Shown here: one piece after another, positions 17,951 to 27,394 of the stretch
How the letters are laid out: every line of letters starts with the position of its first letter
How positions within the stretch are numbered: position 1 is the first letter of the stretch
Source: Aureococcus anophagefferens
Lineage: Eukaryota > Sar > Pelagophyceae > Pelagomonadales > Pelagomonadaceae
DNA: 64,000 bases
Direction: 5' to 3'
Assembly (NCBI RefSeq): GCF_000186865.1
Contig: NW_008705571.1
Location: 28,501 to 92,500, forward strand
Position numbers and translations under genes: made by a program
The notes under the pieces: model-generated
Databases searched by the model: none
What the model was told of the DNA's origin: nothing
Seen by the model: only the letters and a program-made list of their open reading frames with translations

Positions 17951-19438
17951 ATGGGGTCCTTCGGCGCGCCGACGAAGAACCTCGGGTCGCGGAGCCTGCC
18001 GCAGCTGCGGCCGAGCCCGAGCAAGGCCGCGGCGTTCCGCGGCAGCGAGGCGAAGCGGCTCAAGCTCGAGGCGCTGCGCCGCGCCAACGACGACGACAAG
18101 CTGGCGCGGGCGAAGCGGGCGGCGGCCATGGCGCGGCGCGTGGCGACGCCGCTGCGGAAGAGCGCGCACTTCCCCGGCGAGGCCGCGGCGACGACGCTCG
18201 ACCCCGGCCCGCGCGAGCCGTCGCAGAGCAGCAAGCCCGGGTCGGCCTACGGCCAGCTCGCCCCGGCGAGCCGCGAGGCGCGCCTCATCAACGACGTCCT
18301 GGGCCCGGCGGGCTCCGCGTCGCGGAGCCGGCGGAGCCAGACGCCCAAGACGCCCGACGTCGGGCCCGTCGACTGGCGGGTCTTGGCCGCGTGCGAGGTC
18401 GTGCTCGACCGCGAGGACGAGGTGCGGCGCACGCAGGCCCAGAAGGACAAGGTCGTCTCCATGCACAAGGAGCTCCAGACCCAGCTGGAGCGCAACGCCG
18501 CGCGGCGCGCGGACGAGCGCGAAAAGAAGCGGGACTGGATGCGCGCGGTCCGCGAGGAGACCGCGCGGATCAAGGCCGCGGAGGAGCGCGAGAAGCGGCT
18601 CAAGCACGAGAAGCGCATGGCGGACCGGGAGATGTTCCGGGAGCAGGCGCGGCTCCAGCGCGAGAAGCTGCTCGAGGAGAAGGCGCGGAACGCCGCGGCC
18701 GAGAGGCGCGAGATCGACGCGGCGCGCGCGTCCCTCAAGGCCGAGGAGGCGCGCGCGAAGCGGGAGAAGGAGACGAACAAGGCGAAGCAGGAGACCCTGC
18801 GCCTGGAGATTCTGGAGGAGCGCCGCGTCAAGCAGGAGCGGCGCCTCGCGGAGTGGCGCGAGACCGAGCGCGTCGAGCGCGAGGCCGAGCGCGCGCGGCT
18901 CGAGGAGGAGCGGCGGCGCCGCGAGATCTCGGAGAAGCGGGAGGCGACGATCAACAAGTTCACGAAGCTCCACGAGGCCGGCGCGGGCAAGCGCGCCGCG
19001 GACCTCGAGCAGGCGGAGCAGGACCGCGTCGAGCGCTACCTCGCGGCCCAGGCGCGCAAGGACGAGGCGCGCCACTTCAGCGACCTGGAGAAGATCCGCG
19101 ACACGAACGCGAAGATCCGCGCCGAGAACGACTCCCAGATCGCCCGGCGGCGCGCCGAGCGCGACGAGCGCGCGCGCCAGGTCGCGCGCGACGCGGAACG
19201 CATGCGCGCGATGACGGAGACGCTCCACGACGAGGAGGCGCGCGCGGAGCGCGAGCGCTTCGAGAAGCAGCGCAACTTCCAGAAGCTCCTCGAGGAGCAG
19301 GCGGCCACGGTCAGGGAACGCAAGCGCAAGGAGCAGGTCGCCATGAACGACAGCGAGCACAAGCTCAACGACCCCTTCGTCAAGCGCATCCTCGCGGACC
19401 CGGAGCGCAAGAAGGAGCTCAAGAAGCTCATCTTCTAG
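17951..19438 (+). CDS. long coiled-coil protein, possibly cytoskeletal
   Basis: 495 residues from ATG 17951. The first 150 residues are basic and disordered (NLGSRSLPQLRPSPSKAAAF, SRSRRSQTPKTPDVG). Residues 155-490 are an almost unbroken highly charged single helix or coiled coil dominated by E, R, K and A (EEREKRLKHEKRMADREMF, RARLEEERRRREISEKRE). It ends with the conserved-looking NDPFVKRILADPERKKELKKLIF. No enzyme domain. Such proteins in flagellates are often axonemal or centrosomal, but nothing here proves it. Its stop lies 20 bp from the stop of the convergent secreted-protein gene. Confidence 0.75.
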   Translation: MGSFGAPTKNLGSRSLPQLRPSPSKAAAFRGSEAKRLKLEALRRANDDDKLARAKRAAAMARRVATPLRKSAHFPGEAAATTLDPGPREPSQSSKPGSAYGQLAPASREARLINDVLGPAGSASRSRRSQTPKTPDVGPVDWRVLAACEVVLDREDEVRRTQAQKDKVVSMHKELQTQLERNAARRADEREKKRDWMRAVREETARIKAAEEREKRLKHEKRMADREMFREQARLQREKLLEEKARNAAAERREIDAARASLKAEEARAKREKETNKAKQETLRLEILEERRVKQERRLAEWRETERVEREAERARLEEERRRREISEKREATINKFTKLHEAGAGKRAADLEQAEQDRVERYLAAQARKDEARHFSDLEKIRDTNAKIRAENDSQIARRRAERDERARQVARDAERMRAMTETLHDEEARAERERFEKQRNFQKLLEEQAATVRERKRKEQVAMNDSEHKLNDPFVKRILADPERKKELKKLIF

Positions 19439-19458
19439 GGGCGTAAGCGCGGCGCTTC

Positions 19459-19827
19459 CTAGAGCTCCCCGGGCGCGCCGAGGCAGGGCTTCGCCGAGAG
19501 CGCGGGGACGGGGTGGGCGCCGTCCTTCGACGCGCGGTAGACGCAGTCCGTCGGCGGCTCGTCCTGGTCCTCGGCGCAGTCGACGACGCCCCGGTAGCTC
19601 GTCACGGGCGGCTGCGCGTCGAGGTCGCCCATGTACCACCAGGCGCCGTGGGCGAACAGGCTCTTGCCGAACTCGTTGGTCCACGTGGGCTTGCCGGCGA
19701 AGGCGTCGCCGATCTCGTAGGTGCCGCCGAAGGTCGCGTCGCCGACGTCGTTGCAGACGTAGAACTTCTCCGTGGCGCCGCGGGCGGCCGCGACGACGAG
19801 CGCGGCGAGGCATGCGCGAACGGCCAT
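19459..19827 (-). CDS. small secreted protein, Cys-containing
   Basis: 122 residues from ATG 19827, chosen because it begins a clean signal peptide (MAVRACLAALVVAAARG-ATEKFYVC). An upstream ATG at 19944 would bury it. The mature part is about 105 residues with four cysteines (YVCNDVGD, VVDCAEDQD, TDCVYRA, AKPCLGAP), possibly two disulphides, and aromatic glycine-rich segments (FAHGAWWYMGDLD). Lipocalin- or lectin-like folds are possible, but no family is recognised. It is divergent from SF3B4 across 287 bp. Confidence 0.6.
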   Translation of the reverse strand: MAVRACLAALVVAAARGATEKFYVCNDVGDATFGGTYEIGDAFAGKPTWTNEFGKSLFAHGAWWYMGDLDAQPPVTSYRGVVDCAEDQDEPPTDCVYRASKDGAHPVPALSAKPCLGAPGEL

Positions 19828-20114
19828 GGCGCTGCGACGCGACGGACGGCGCGCGGTGTTGTGGGGCAGCCTCGGCAACGGCACGGCGAGGGGCAACGAG
19901 AGCTGCTCCTCTGGCCTGGGCGTCGCCGTCAAGCTCGAGCTCATCGCGAGCTGCCTCGTCGACTCGCGCGCCGCCGCTCGTGTGTGTGTGTACCGGCGCT
20001 CGCCCGCCCGCGCCGCCGCGGCACGAGCGCGGAGCGCGGTCGCGCGCGCCCGCTCGCACGAGGCGCCCCGTTGCCGCCGCCGCGCCCGCCGCCGCGCCGC
20101 CGCCGCTTTAGACG

Positions 20115-21167
20115 ATGGCGACGGGCCCCGTGGAGCAGCGGAACCAGGACGCGACGTGCTACGTCGGCAACCTCGACGAGCAGCTCACGGAGGAGCTGCT
20201 CTGGGAGATGATGCTCCAGGCGGGCCCCATCGGGAACGTGCACCTGCCGCGCGACAAGGTCACGGGGTCGCACCAGGGCTACGGCTTCGTCGAGTTCCGG
20301 AGCGAGGAGGACGCGGACTACGCGCTCAAGGTCATGAACATGGTCAAGCTCTTCGGGAAGCCCCTGCGCGTGAACAAGGCGAGCCAGGACAAGAAGACGC
20401 TCGAGGTCGGCGCGAACCTCTTCGTCGGCGGCTTGGACGTCGACGTCGACGAGAAGCTGCTCTACGACACGTTCAGCGCCTTCGGGACGATCACGGAGAC
20501 GCCCAAGATCATGCGCGACCCGGACACGGGCAACTCCAAGGGCTTCGGGTTCGTGTCCTACGACTCGTTCGAGGCGAGTGACCTCGCGATCGAGTGCATG
20601 CACAACCAGTTCTTGTGCAACAAGCAGGTCCAGGTGGGCTACGCGTTCAAGCGCGACTCGAAGACGGAGCGCCACGGGTCCCAGGCCGAGCGCCTCCTCG
20701 CCGCGAACAACCCCATGAGCGCGAAGCCGCACGCGATGTTCGGCACGGGGCCCGGCGACGCGATGGGCGGCGGCTACGCGGCCATGGCGCCGCCGCCGGG
20801 CATGTCGATGATGCCGCCGCCGCCGGGCGCCTTCGGCGGCATGCCGCCGCCGCCGCCGCCGCCCATGCCGCCCATGCAGGGCTACGGCGCGCCGCCGCCG
20901 CCCATGGGCGGCATGATGCCGCCGCCGCCGCCGCCGCCCATGGGCAACTTCCCGCCGCCGCCGCCGCCGGGCGCGCCGGGCGGCATGATGCCGCCGCCGC
21001 CGCCGCCCATGGGCGGCTTCCCGCCGCCGCCGCCGCCGCCGCCCATGGGCGGCATGATGCCGCCGCCGCCGCCGCCCATGGGCGGCATGATGCCGCCGCC
21101 GCCGCCGCCGCCCATGGGCGGCATGATGCCGCCGCCGCCGCCGCCCCCGCCGCCCCCCATGATGTAG
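20115..21167 (+). CDS. SF3B4: splicing factor 3B subunit 4 (SAP49)
   Basis: 350 residues. RRM1 spans about 14-90 ([40 protein letters not shown]) and RRM2 about 100-180 ([40 protein letters not shown]), followed by the SF3B4-specific [20 protein letters not shown] and NPMS. The C-terminal 130 residues are a Pro/Met/Gly repeat ([14 protein letters not shown]), as in animal and plant SF3B4. The protein is part of U2 snRNP SF3b and contacts pre-mRNA upstream of the branch site. This is relevant in a genome with GC-donor introns and introners. Confidence 0.95.
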   Translation: MATGPVEQRNQDATCYVGNLDEQLTEELLWEMMLQAGPIGNVHLPRDKVTGSHQGYGFVEFRSEEDADYALKVMNMVKLFGKPLRVNKASQDKKTLEVGANLFVGGLDVDVDEKLLYDTFSAFGTITETPKIMRDPDTGNSKGFGFVSYDSFEASDLAIECMHNQFLCNKQVQVGYAFKRDSKTERHGSQAERLLAANNPMSAKPHAMFGTGPGDAMGGGYAAMAPPPGMSMMPPPPGAFGGMPPPPPPPMPPMQGYGAPPPPMGGMMPPPPPPPMGNFPPPPPPGAPGGMMPPPPPPMGGFPPPPPPPPMGGMMPPPPPPMGGMMPPPPPPPMGGMMPPPPPPPPPPMM

Positions 21168-21323
21168 GGGCTAAAGGCGCGCTCGGTGGCGGAGGAGACG
21201 TCAGTCCGATCGCGAATCGATGGACCGCGCGCCGCGACAAGACGCCGCGGGGCCCTCGATCTCGATCGAGAGCTCGAGCCCGCCGCCGCGCCGCCTCCTC
21301 GACGGTGGAAGTTTTTAGGCGCG

Positions 21324-22175
21324 CTACCAGCCGTTCGCGCGGTGGTGGCCGAGCATGCGGTCGAAGGCGGACTTGGCCTCGCCCATGGAGTACTCCTGGA
21401 GCACGTTGCGGCCGTACTCCTGCTTCAGGTCCACGCGGAGCGGCCCCGCGCGGCCGCCGGGCCCCGTCGCCGTGCGCACGACGGTGGGCTCGACGTGGAG
21501 CATGTTCGTGAAGACCGTGTTGAGGATGGCCTCGACGCAGTGCGTCGGCCGCCACTGGTTCGCGGATCCGTCGGTCGTGAGCGCCTCGATGCAGATCGCG
21601 CCGCCCGCGGTGACGTGGCCCGTGTACCACTTGAAGCGCGGCGACACGCAGCGCAGGAAGAAGGGCCGCGTCGGGTAGTCCGAGGGGAACGTGAGCTCCA
21701 TGACGATGTGGTCCTGGCGCGTCTTGCGGCCGAGCTCCCGGAGGTCCTTGTTGAGGTCGCGGCCGCCCTTGCAGTCGTCGTCGAAGTCCTTGACCTTGAA
21801 GCGCCAGCAGTCCGCCCGGTCGTGGACCATGGTCGCGTCGTAGACGCGCGGCGACCCCTCCCACTTGCGGAGCGCCTTGAACTCCGCGTAGAGCCGCGCC
21901 ATGCCGACCTTCTTGTCCCACGGCGGCTTCGCGTCGGCCTTGGCCGCCTTGGGCGCCGGCGGCGGCGCGGGCGCCGGGAACGTGCCCTCCTCGCGCGCGA
22001 GGGCCGCGGCGAGGGCCGCGTCCGAGTCGACGTCCACGGCCGTCCGGGCCGCCTTGCGCGGCGCGTCGTCCTCGTCGCTGTCCGCGGTCAGATCGATCTG
22101 CCCCGCGGTGCGCTTCGGGGCCCGCTGGGGCGGCGCGGGCTCGTCGTCGCTGTCCAAGCCGGTGAGGTCGATCAT
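21324..22175 (-). CDS. UBE2Q-like ubiquitin-conjugating enzyme with N-terminal SUMO-interacting motifs
   Basis: 283 residues from ATG 22175. The UBC fold spans about 95-270: MARLYAEFKALRKWEG, ELTFPSDYPTRPFFLRCVSP, then the active-site segment GHVTAGGAICIEALTTDG with the catalytic Cys after AI. This spacing and the GGAIC context match UBE2Q-type E2s rather than the usual HPN-C form. The N-terminus carries two hydrophobic cores followed by acid runs, MIDLTGLDSDDE and GQIDLTADSDEDD, which have the form of SUMO-interacting motifs. This suggests a SUMO-targeted E2 activity (inference). It is divergent from the nicotinamidase-like gene across 289 bp. Confidence 0.82.
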   Translation of the reverse strand: MIDLTGLDSDDEPAPPQRAPKRTAGQIDLTADSDEDDAPRKAARTAVDVDSDAALAAALAREEGTFPAPAPPPAPKAAKADAKPPWDKKVGMARLYAEFKALRKWEGSPRVYDATMVHDRADCWRFKVKDFDDDCKGGRDLNKDLRELGRKTRQDHIVMELTFPSDYPTRPFFLRCVSPRFKWYTGHVTAGGAICIEALTTDGSANQWRPTHCVEAILNTVFTNMLHVEPTVVRTATGPGGRAGPLRVDLKQEYGRNVLQEYSMGEAKSAFDRMLGHHRANGW

Positions 22176-22464
22176 GGGTGTTTTGGGGCGTGTGTGTCGG
22201 CGCGCGCGGGCAGGGACGAGCGCTGGGGGCGGCGGCTTCGGTCTTGAGAGGGGAGGCAACGCTGTGGCAAAACCGACCTTGCACCGTTGTTTGAATCAGA
22301 GGTTCGGCATCTCAGCCAGCGCCTTCGCGGCTGAGCTCGTCGATTGGCAGCCCGCAGTGCACCTCTCCGCGCCGCCCAAACACACAAACCACCGCTCCGC
22401 ACCGCCCGAGCCCGCAGCGCAGCTCAAAACAGCCTCGAAACCGCAAAAAACGCCGCGCCGAACG

Positions 22465-23310
22465 ATGGCCGCCACCCGGGCCGCGACGCTCGTCGGCGGC
22501 GACGGCATCGCCGGCGGAGACGTCTGCCTCGTGATCATCGACCCGCAGAACGACTTCCACGACGGCGGGTCGCTGGCCGTGCCCGGCGCCGACGACGACA
22601 CGAAGCGCACGGCGGCGTTCCTGGAGAAGCACGCGGACCGGATCGACACGGTGTTGGTGACGCTCGACAGCCACCAGACGCGCCACATCGCGAACCCGAG
22701 CTTCTGGGAGAAGCCCGACGACGCCGCCGCGCGGCCGCTGCCGTTCACGGTCATCGGGAGCAAGGCCCTGGCGGACGGCGCCTGGCGCGCGCGGGACCCG
22801 GCGCTCCGCGACTGGGCGAAGTCGTACGTCGCGGCGCTCGAGGCGGGCGGCCGCTTCGCGCTCGTCGTCTGGCCCGAGCACTGCATCCTGGGCACGGAGG
22901 GCCACGCCGTGCGGTCGCCCCTCAAGGAGGCGCTCGCGGCCTGGAGCCGGTCGCGGAACAAGGACGTCGCCTACCTGCTCAAGGGCATGAACAACAAGAC
23001 GGAGATGTACTCGTGCTTCAAGGCCGAGGTCGAGCTCGACGACGACGCGACGACGAAGCTCAACGCGCCGCTCATCGCGTCGCTCGCGGCCCACAAGGCC
23101 GTCGTCTGCTGCGGCCAGGCGAAGAGCCACTGCGTCAACTACAGCGTCCGCGACATGGTCGCGGCGTGGCCCGCGGGCACGCCCCTGTCCAACCTCGTGC
23201 TCCTCAAGGACGCGACGAGCCCCGTCGTCTCCTTCGAGAAGGCCGCGGCGGACTTCGAGGCGGAGATGGCCGCCGCGGGCGTCACGGTCACGTCCACGGA
23301 CGCGTTCTGA
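22465..23310 (+). CDS. isochorismatase-family hydrolase, nicotinamidase-like
   Basis: 281 residues from ATG 22465. Isochorismatase fold: LVIIDPQNDFHDGGSLAVPG (catalytic Asp, metal-site region), DTVLVTLDSHQTRHIANPSF (metal-binding Asp/His), VVWPEHCILGTEGHAV, and the nucleophile region VVCCGQAKSHCVNYSVRDM, where the second Cys aligns with the catalytic cysteine. The WPEHC segment and its position fit the larger nicotinamidases. The probable reaction is nicotinamide to nicotinate in NAD salvage; other amides cannot be excluded. No transit peptide is evident. Confidence 0.85.
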   Translation: MAATRAATLVGGDGIAGGDVCLVIIDPQNDFHDGGSLAVPGADDDTKRTAAFLEKHADRIDTVLVTLDSHQTRHIANPSFWEKPDDAAARPLPFTVIGSKALADGAWRARDPALRDWAKSYVAALEAGGRFALVVWPEHCILGTEGHAVRSPLKEALAAWSRSRNKDVAYLLKGMNNKTEMYSCFKAEVELDDDATTKLNAPLIASLAAHKAVVCCGQAKSHCVNYSVRDMVAAWPAGTPLSNLVLLKDATSPVVSFEKAAADFEAEMAAAGVTVTSTDAF

Positions 23311-24267
23311 GGCGCGCGCGCCCCTCGGGGCGCCGCGCCGCCGCCGGTCCGCCGCGCCGCGCCGCCCCCTCCTTCGTCCGCCGCGCGCAGAGCGCCGCGT
23401 CGAGTGTTTGCTATAAAGATGATTCGCTTCGTGTGCCCAGGGAGGTGTGGTGTCGGATGCGCGGCGGCGTGGCCCTCCATCCGATCCACCCCGGCCGTAG
23501 AGCGCCTGCGTGGCGCTGTCGACGACACCTTGCAGCGCCGCCTCGTCGCCCGGCGCGCCCTCGGCTTCCTCGAACTTCTGGACCTCGTCCATCAAGTTGC
23601 CACCGTGGACGCCGCGCGCCGACGCCGCCGTCGACCGTCGCTTCCCATCCGCGATGTAGTCGAGGCCCTTGGGCGGCACGCCGATGACGGCCGCCCAGCC
23701 GAGCGCGCCGATGACGTGCGGGTTCATGCACGTCGCGGCGCCGACGAGCGCGACGTCTTCCTTGTGGCGCGGCGTCTTGCCCGTGGAGATGGCGGCCGGC
23801 CCGGCCCGCAGCACCTGCGCAGGTTGCGCCATCGTAGGATCGAGTGCCCGCACGGCAACGACTTCTGGAAGATGGCCGAGTTCAAGCACATGCGCTTCGT
23901 GCACCGCCTCTACGAGTTCCCGTACGACCACTTCGCGCCCATCTTCCGCCGCGGCGGCCGCCGGGCGGGCGCAGTCCACCGCCGTGACTAACCGCTCAGA
24001 ACCGGCCGGACGCCCACGCGGCGACGTCCGCGTCCGAGAGGTGCGACCCGCCCTTTTTGTGGTTCGAGTTCAGGTAGGACTGGGTGGCGGCCTAGCCCTG
24101 CGTCGACGCGCCGAGCGCGTCGCGGCCGCGCGCATCGCGCAAAGACCCCCGGCCCGCTGCGGACCGAGCAAAGAGCTCGAGGTGCAGCTCGCCGCCCGGC
24201 TCGACGCGCTCGACGAGCGCGCGCCGCAACGCGCCGCAACGCGCCGCAAAAACACCACACAGTAACG
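23311..24267. other. intergenic region with two coding-like fragments
   Basis: 957 bp without a complete gene. The minus strand at about 23530-23830 reads like protein (HKEDVALVGAATCMNPHVIG, GWAAVIGVPPKGLDYIADG, NLMDEVQKFEEAEG). The plus strand at 23850-23990 also does (CPHGNDFWKMAEFKHMRFVH, RLYEFPYDHFAPIF). Neither has a start or a full domain. They may be exons of unrecognised genes or relics. The last 200 bp should hold the CPSF2 promoter. Confidence 0.35.
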
Positions 24268-26778
24268 ATGCGCGCCTCCTGGACGCCCCTGGGCGCGCCG
24301 GCCTACGGGTCCGTGCTCGTCGTCGGCGACGTGACCATATTGCTGGACTGCGGCTGCGACGTGGGCTTCGAGGAGGCGTGCTTCGAGCGCATCGGCGCCG
24401 TCGCCAAGGACGTGGATCTGGTGCTCATCTCGCACCACGAGCTGCGCCACCTCGGCGCGCTCGCGGCGGCGAAGGCGCGCTACGGCCTCCGCGCGCCGAT
24501 CTACGCGACGTTGCCCGTGACGAAGCTCGGCTTCGTGACCATGTACGAGGCCTGGGCCGGCTACCGCGCGTCCTTCGGCCGCGACGCGGCGCGGTCCAAG
24601 TTCACGCTCGACGACGTCGACGCGGCCTTCGGGAAGATGCGGCCGCTGAAGTTCGACCAGCCGCTGTCGCTCCGGGGCAAGGGCGCGGGCGTCGTCATCA
24701 CGGCGCACCGCTGCGGCCACAGCGTCGGCGGCGCCTACTGGCGCGTGCGCCTCGGCGCCGACGACATCGTCTACTGCGTCGACGCGCACCACGCGGACGA
24801 GCGCCACGTCGCCGGCGCCGCGCTGTCGACGAGCGCCGAGACGCGGCGGCCCGCGGTCTTCATCACGGACTGCGGCGCCGTCGCCCGCGACGTCGAGGCC
24901 TCCAAGGATAAGACGACCACGAACGCCTCGCGGCCCGCCGCCGAGGACGCGTTGGTGGCCGCCGCGCTCGAGGCGCTGCGCCGCGGCGGCCACTGCCTCG
25001 TGCCCGCGGACTGCGGGTCGCGGGGCCTCGAGCTCTGCCTCGCCCTCGACGAGGCCTGGCGGTCGAAGCGCCTCGGCGGCGCCTACGACCTCGTCTTCGT
25101 CCACAGCATGGCGAAGAACGTGTTGGATTTCGCGCGGTCGCAGATCGAGTGGATGTGCGGCGACGCGCAAAAGGCCTTCGACGGCGCGTCGAAGCGCCGC
25201 TCGGGCCACCCGCTGGCGCTGCGCGAGGTGCGCGTCGTCGCCTCCGTCGAGGACGCCCTGAGGGGCGACGCGCCCAAGTGCGTCGTCGCCGCGCGCGGCG
25301 AGCTCGAGTGCGGCGCGGGCGCGGCGCTCCTCCGCGCGTGGGCCTCCGACGAGCGCTGCTGCGTCTGCCTCACGGCGCCCGCGCGGCCCCGGGGCGGCGC
25401 GCCGTCCGCCGCCGCGGCGCTCGAGGGCGGCGCGCGGAGCGTGGCGACGCGGCGCGGCTCGCGCGTGCCCCTGTCGGGCGCGGAGCTCGACGCGGCCGTC
25501 GCGGCCAAGAGGGCGCGCCTCGAGGCGGCCCGGGCCGAGGCGGACCTGCGGCGGCGCGCCGAGGAGATGGCGCGGGGCGTGCTGCTCCTCGAGGACGAGG
25601 ACGGCGGCGCCGTCGACCTCGACGACGACGACGACGACGCCGCGGGCGACGTCGGCCTCGAGGGCCCCGCGGGCGACGGCCGCGACGGCGGCCGCCGCGT
25701 GCGCCGGCGCACGCAGCGCGAGCTGCTCGAGTCCTTCAAGGCCAACGCGCTCTTCGCGCGCTTCGCGCAGCCCGCGCACCCGACGTTCGCGCCTTTAGCG
25801 AAAAAGGCGCCGTCCGACGACTACGGCGCGCCGCTGCCCGAGGCGATCAGGGCGGCGCTCGTCAAGGCGCGGTCGAGCCTCCTCGGGTTGGAGACGCGCG
25901 ACGGCATGAACTTCCTCGGCGAGGACGACCCCGTCGAGGAGGAGGCACCGGAGGCCGACGGCGCGGACGAGGCCGCGGCGGCCGCGGCCGCGCCGCGGAA
26001 GCGGGGCCGCGCGGTCTTCGACGCGGCCTACGACGACGCGCCGAGCGACGACGACGCGACGACGCGCTGGGACCGCATGCCCGTGGACCTCGACGTGCGG
26101 TGCCGCGTCGTCCGCGTCCGCGGCCTCGAGGGCCTCTGCGACGGCCGGTCCCTCAAGGCGCTCCTGAGCCGCGTCGCGCCGCGGGGCGTCCTCGTCTGCC
26201 CCGCCGTCGCGGCGGGCAGGGACGGCGCGGCGGAGAAGCTGGCCAAGTTCGCGCGCGACCGCCTCTTCCCCGAGCGGGCCGAGGCGCTCGTCGCCGCGCC
26301 CCGGCCCGGCGAGACCGTCGACCTCGGCCCCTGGCTCGGCCGCGCGCCGCTCGCGGACGCGGAGCTCAGCTGGCGCATCGTCCACGCGCACCAGGCCGCG
26401 GCGACGTCCCTCGGCGACGGCTTCGACGTGTCGCGCGTCTTCTCGGCCGTGCTCGTCGACGACGACGGCGCGAAGGCGACGAAGCTCGTCCTCGACAGCG
26501 AGCTGCTCGAGGCGGCGGACGCCGACGGCGCCGGGGCCGCGCCGTCGAAGCTCTGGCTCAGCGCGCGGGACGTCGTCCTCCCCGCGCTCAAGGAGAAGCT
26601 CGCGGCCGAGGGCGTCAAGGCCGTCTTCAAGGCCGGGTCCCTCGTCTGCGACGGCGCCATCGTCGTCCGCAAGGCCGCGGACGACCGCGGCAACGCGCAG
26701 CTCGTCGTCGACGGGCCCCTCTGCCCGGAGTACTACGCCGTGAGCCGCCTCGTCCAGTCCGCGTTCAGCCTCGTCTAA
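24268..26778 (+). CDS. CPSF2: cleavage and polyadenylation specificity factor subunit 2 (CPSF100)
   Basis: 836 residues. Metallo-beta-lactamase domain: LVVGDVTILLDCGCDVGFEE, LVLISHHELRHLGALAAAKA, IYATLPVTKLGFVTMYEAW, FTLDDVDAAFGKM and GKGAGVVITAHRCGHSVGG. The beta-CASP part has VFVHSMAKNVLDFARSQIEWM. Alignment from memory with animal CPSF100 is clear over the first 400 residues. As in that subunit, the HxHxDH zinc motif is broken (SHHELRHLG), so it is the non-catalytic partner of CPSF73 in pre-mRNA 3' cleavage. An acidic insert (about 445-470) is followed by a C-terminal domain ending CPEYYAVSRLVQSAFSLV. The stop is 8 bp from the next gene's stop. Confidence 0.93.
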   Translation: MRASWTPLGAPAYGSVLVVGDVTILLDCGCDVGFEEACFERIGAVAKDVDLVLISHHELRHLGALAAAKARYGLRAPIYATLPVTKLGFVTMYEAWAGYRASFGRDAARSKFTLDDVDAAFGKMRPLKFDQPLSLRGKGAGVVITAHRCGHSVGGAYWRVRLGADDIVYCVDAHHADERHVAGAALSTSAETRRPAVFITDCGAVARDVEASKDKTTTNASRPAAEDALVAAALEALRRGGHCLVPADCGSRGLELCLALDEAWRSKRLGGAYDLVFVHSMAKNVLDFARSQIEWMCGDAQKAFDGASKRRSGHPLALREVRVVASVEDALRGDAPKCVVAARGELECGAGAALLRAWASDERCCVCLTAPARPRGGAPSAAAALEGGARSVATRRGSRVPLSGAELDAAVAAKRARLEAARAEADLRRRAEEMARGVLLLEDEDGGAVDLDDDDDDAAGDVGLEGPAGDGRDGGRRVRRRTQRELLESFKANALFARFAQPAHPTFAPLAKKAPSDDYGAPLPEAIRAALVKARSSLLGLETRDGMNFLGEDDPVEEEAPEADGADEAAAAAAAPRKRGRAVFDAAYDDAPSDDDATTRWDRMPVDLDVRCRVVRVRGLEGLCDGRSLKALLSRVAPRGVLVCPAVAAGRDGAAEKLAKFARDRLFPERAEALVAAPRPGETVDLGPWLGRAPLADAELSWRIVHAHQAAATSLGDGFDVSRVFSAVLVDDDGAKATKLVLDSELLEAADADGAGAAPSKLWLSARDVVLPALKEKLAAEGVKAVFKAGSLVCDGAIVVRKAADDRGNAQLVVDGPLCPEYYAVSRLVQSAFSLV

Positions 26779-26786
26779 AGCTAGCA

Positions 26787-27347
26787 TTATCGTCGCGCGA
26801 AGCCGCCGCTGTCGAAGCGCGAGCTCAGGGTCCCCGCGGACGGCGCGTCGGGCTCGGGCGCGCCCGCGCGCGCCGCGAGGACCGCCTTGGCCGTGGCCAG
26901 CGCCTTCTGGGCCGTGCGCTCGCGCTTCACGCGCGCCTGCTGCGCCGGGTTCGCGGACCCGCCGTAGCCGAACAGGCTCTTCGACGCGCCGTCGGAGATG
27001 GAGTGCGTGCGCACGGACGTGCGCACGAGGCCCTTGGGCAGGCCGAGCCGTTCCGCGCGCTGCTCGGCCGTCGACGCGTCGAGCGCGGACGCCGGCGCCG
27101 GCGCGGCGGGCCCCTCGAAGCGCTTCGGGCCCTGCACGGCGGCGCGGAAGGCCTCGAGCTGCGCCGGGTCCGCCTCCTCGAGGGCCTCCTCCTCCTCGCG
27201 CTTGCGCTTCTTGTCGCGCTTGCGCTCCTTCTTTTGGCGCTTCTTCTCCTTCTTCTGCCGCTTCTTCTCCTTCTTCTTGCGCTCCTTCTTCGCGCGCCGG
27301 TCGTCGTCGCTCGACGACGAGGAGGAGGAGGAGGACGAGTAGCCCAT
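26787..27347 (-). CDS. Lys-rich nuclear-type protein of unknown function
   Basis: 186 residues. It begins MGYSSSSSSSSSSDDDRR, continues with a 45-residue K/E/R block (KKERKKKEKKRQKKEKKRQ) that is a strong nuclear-localisation candidate, then an alanine-rich helical part (QLEAFRAAVQGPKRFEG, LGLPKGLVRTSVRTHSI) and ends TLSSRFDSGGFARR. The Ser-rich start followed by a KKxK block is seen in several spliceosome-associated proteins, but I do not recognise a family. It is convergent with CPSF2 (8 bp). Confidence 0.6.
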   Translation of the reverse strand: MGYSSSSSSSSSSDDDRRAKKERKKKEKKRQKKEKKRQKKERKRDKKRKREEEEALEEADPAQLEAFRAAVQGPKRFEGPAAPAPASALDASTAEQRAERLGLPKGLVRTSVRTHSISDGASKSLFGYGGSANPAQQARVKRERTAQKALATAKAVLAARAGAPEPDAPSAGTLSSRFDSGGFARR

Positions 27348-27394
27348 GCTCTCTCCCTGGCGTCGACAACATCAAGGTGCCCTTCAAGGACGAG

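Noticed and set aside
20882..21160. Minus-strand poly-glycine protein
   Set aside because: Mirror of the SF3B4 proline-rich tail.
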